A stretch of DNA of 22,758 nucleotides from DATKWF01 sp035529715 (GTDB lineage Bacteria; Chloroflexota; Dehalococcoidia; Dehalococcoidales; RBG-16-60-22): the NCBI GenBank assembly GCA_035529715.1, contig DATKWF010000122.1:1-22758 (forward strand), read 5' to 3'. The translations under genes were made by a program, and so were the position numbers. Each line of letters begins with the position of its first letter. Within the stretch, counting starts at the first letter, position 1. Shown in pieces: positions 22,740 through 22,758 of this stretch. The notes below the pieces were generated by a model, which searched no databases, was not told the DNA's origin, and was given only the letters and a program-made list of their open reading frames with translations.

Positions 22740-22758
22740 TGCCACCATCAGCGTGGCA
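22740..22758. other. Inverted repeat at the window edge
   Basis: TGCCAC (22740-22745) pairs with GTGGCA (22753-22758) around a 7-base loop. The second arm ends exactly at the window edge, so the full extent is unknown. It could be a leader hairpin of a gene beyond the edge. Confidence 0.3.

Noticed and set aside
1..22758. CRISPR array, rRNA, tRNA or insertion sequence
   Set aside because: No regularly spaced repeats, no transposase frame and no RNA gene signature were seen.

Overview
The window looks like a chromosomal segment of a Chloroflexi bacterium of the Dehalococcoidia type (GC near 50%). That placement is an inference from gene content and order: argF, der, plsY and gpsA run together, with DUF4342, YtxH, AI-2E, polA, mutM and a double DUF4389 protein nearby. 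Several enzymes also carry unusual motif variants: GpsA GTTSWG, PlsY GSGK, OTC HPLP and PolA DYSQID. No taxonomic marker such as rRNA is present.

Left part (about 1-9450): a compact phage-derived structural island. Thirteen tightly packed genes run leftwards from 9367 to 748: a Cys-rich helix-turn-helix protein, portal, coiled-coil scaffold, major capsid protein, decoration-type protein, a beta-rich protein, a LamG lectin-fold protein, a 77-aa protein, a head-tail adaptor, a small protein with a WKLPHH motif, a two-helix membrane protein, a 668-aa protein joining an Asp-box region to a tail-hub-like C-terminus, and a small OB-like protein. An XRE repressor (313-708) faces this block from its far end. 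Its consensus promoter carries two copies of a palindromic operator. Every frame is intact, yet no large terminase, protease, tail tube, tape measure, integrase, replication gene or endolysin is visible. The island is therefore either a strongly reduced prophage or a domesticated capsid or gene-transfer-like system, and it is the main object of interest. A leftward promoter at 9394-9422 with an SOS-box-like palindrome in its spacer probably drives the block. At the extreme left edge a leftward gene begins at 36, with a good promoter, and leaves the window.

Middle (9656-15509): dnaJ reads rightwards and converges on a leftward housekeeping run: argF, an unknown membrane protein, der, plsY (4-nt overlap with der) and gpsA. 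GpsA and PlsY are consecutive steps of phospholipid synthesis, making glycerol-3-phosphate and then acylating it.

Right part (15624-22758): rightward genes start from a promoter that overlaps the argF promoter: DUF4342 and a histidine phosphatase (4-nt overlap), then a small membrane protein and a YtxH protein, an AI-2E family permease, and polA-mutM (a DNA repair pair; polA appears leaderless). A leftward DUF4389 membrane protein converges on mutM with a 4-nt overlap. The right edge is non-coding and contains GC-rich inverted repeats that resemble a dispersed intergenic repeat.
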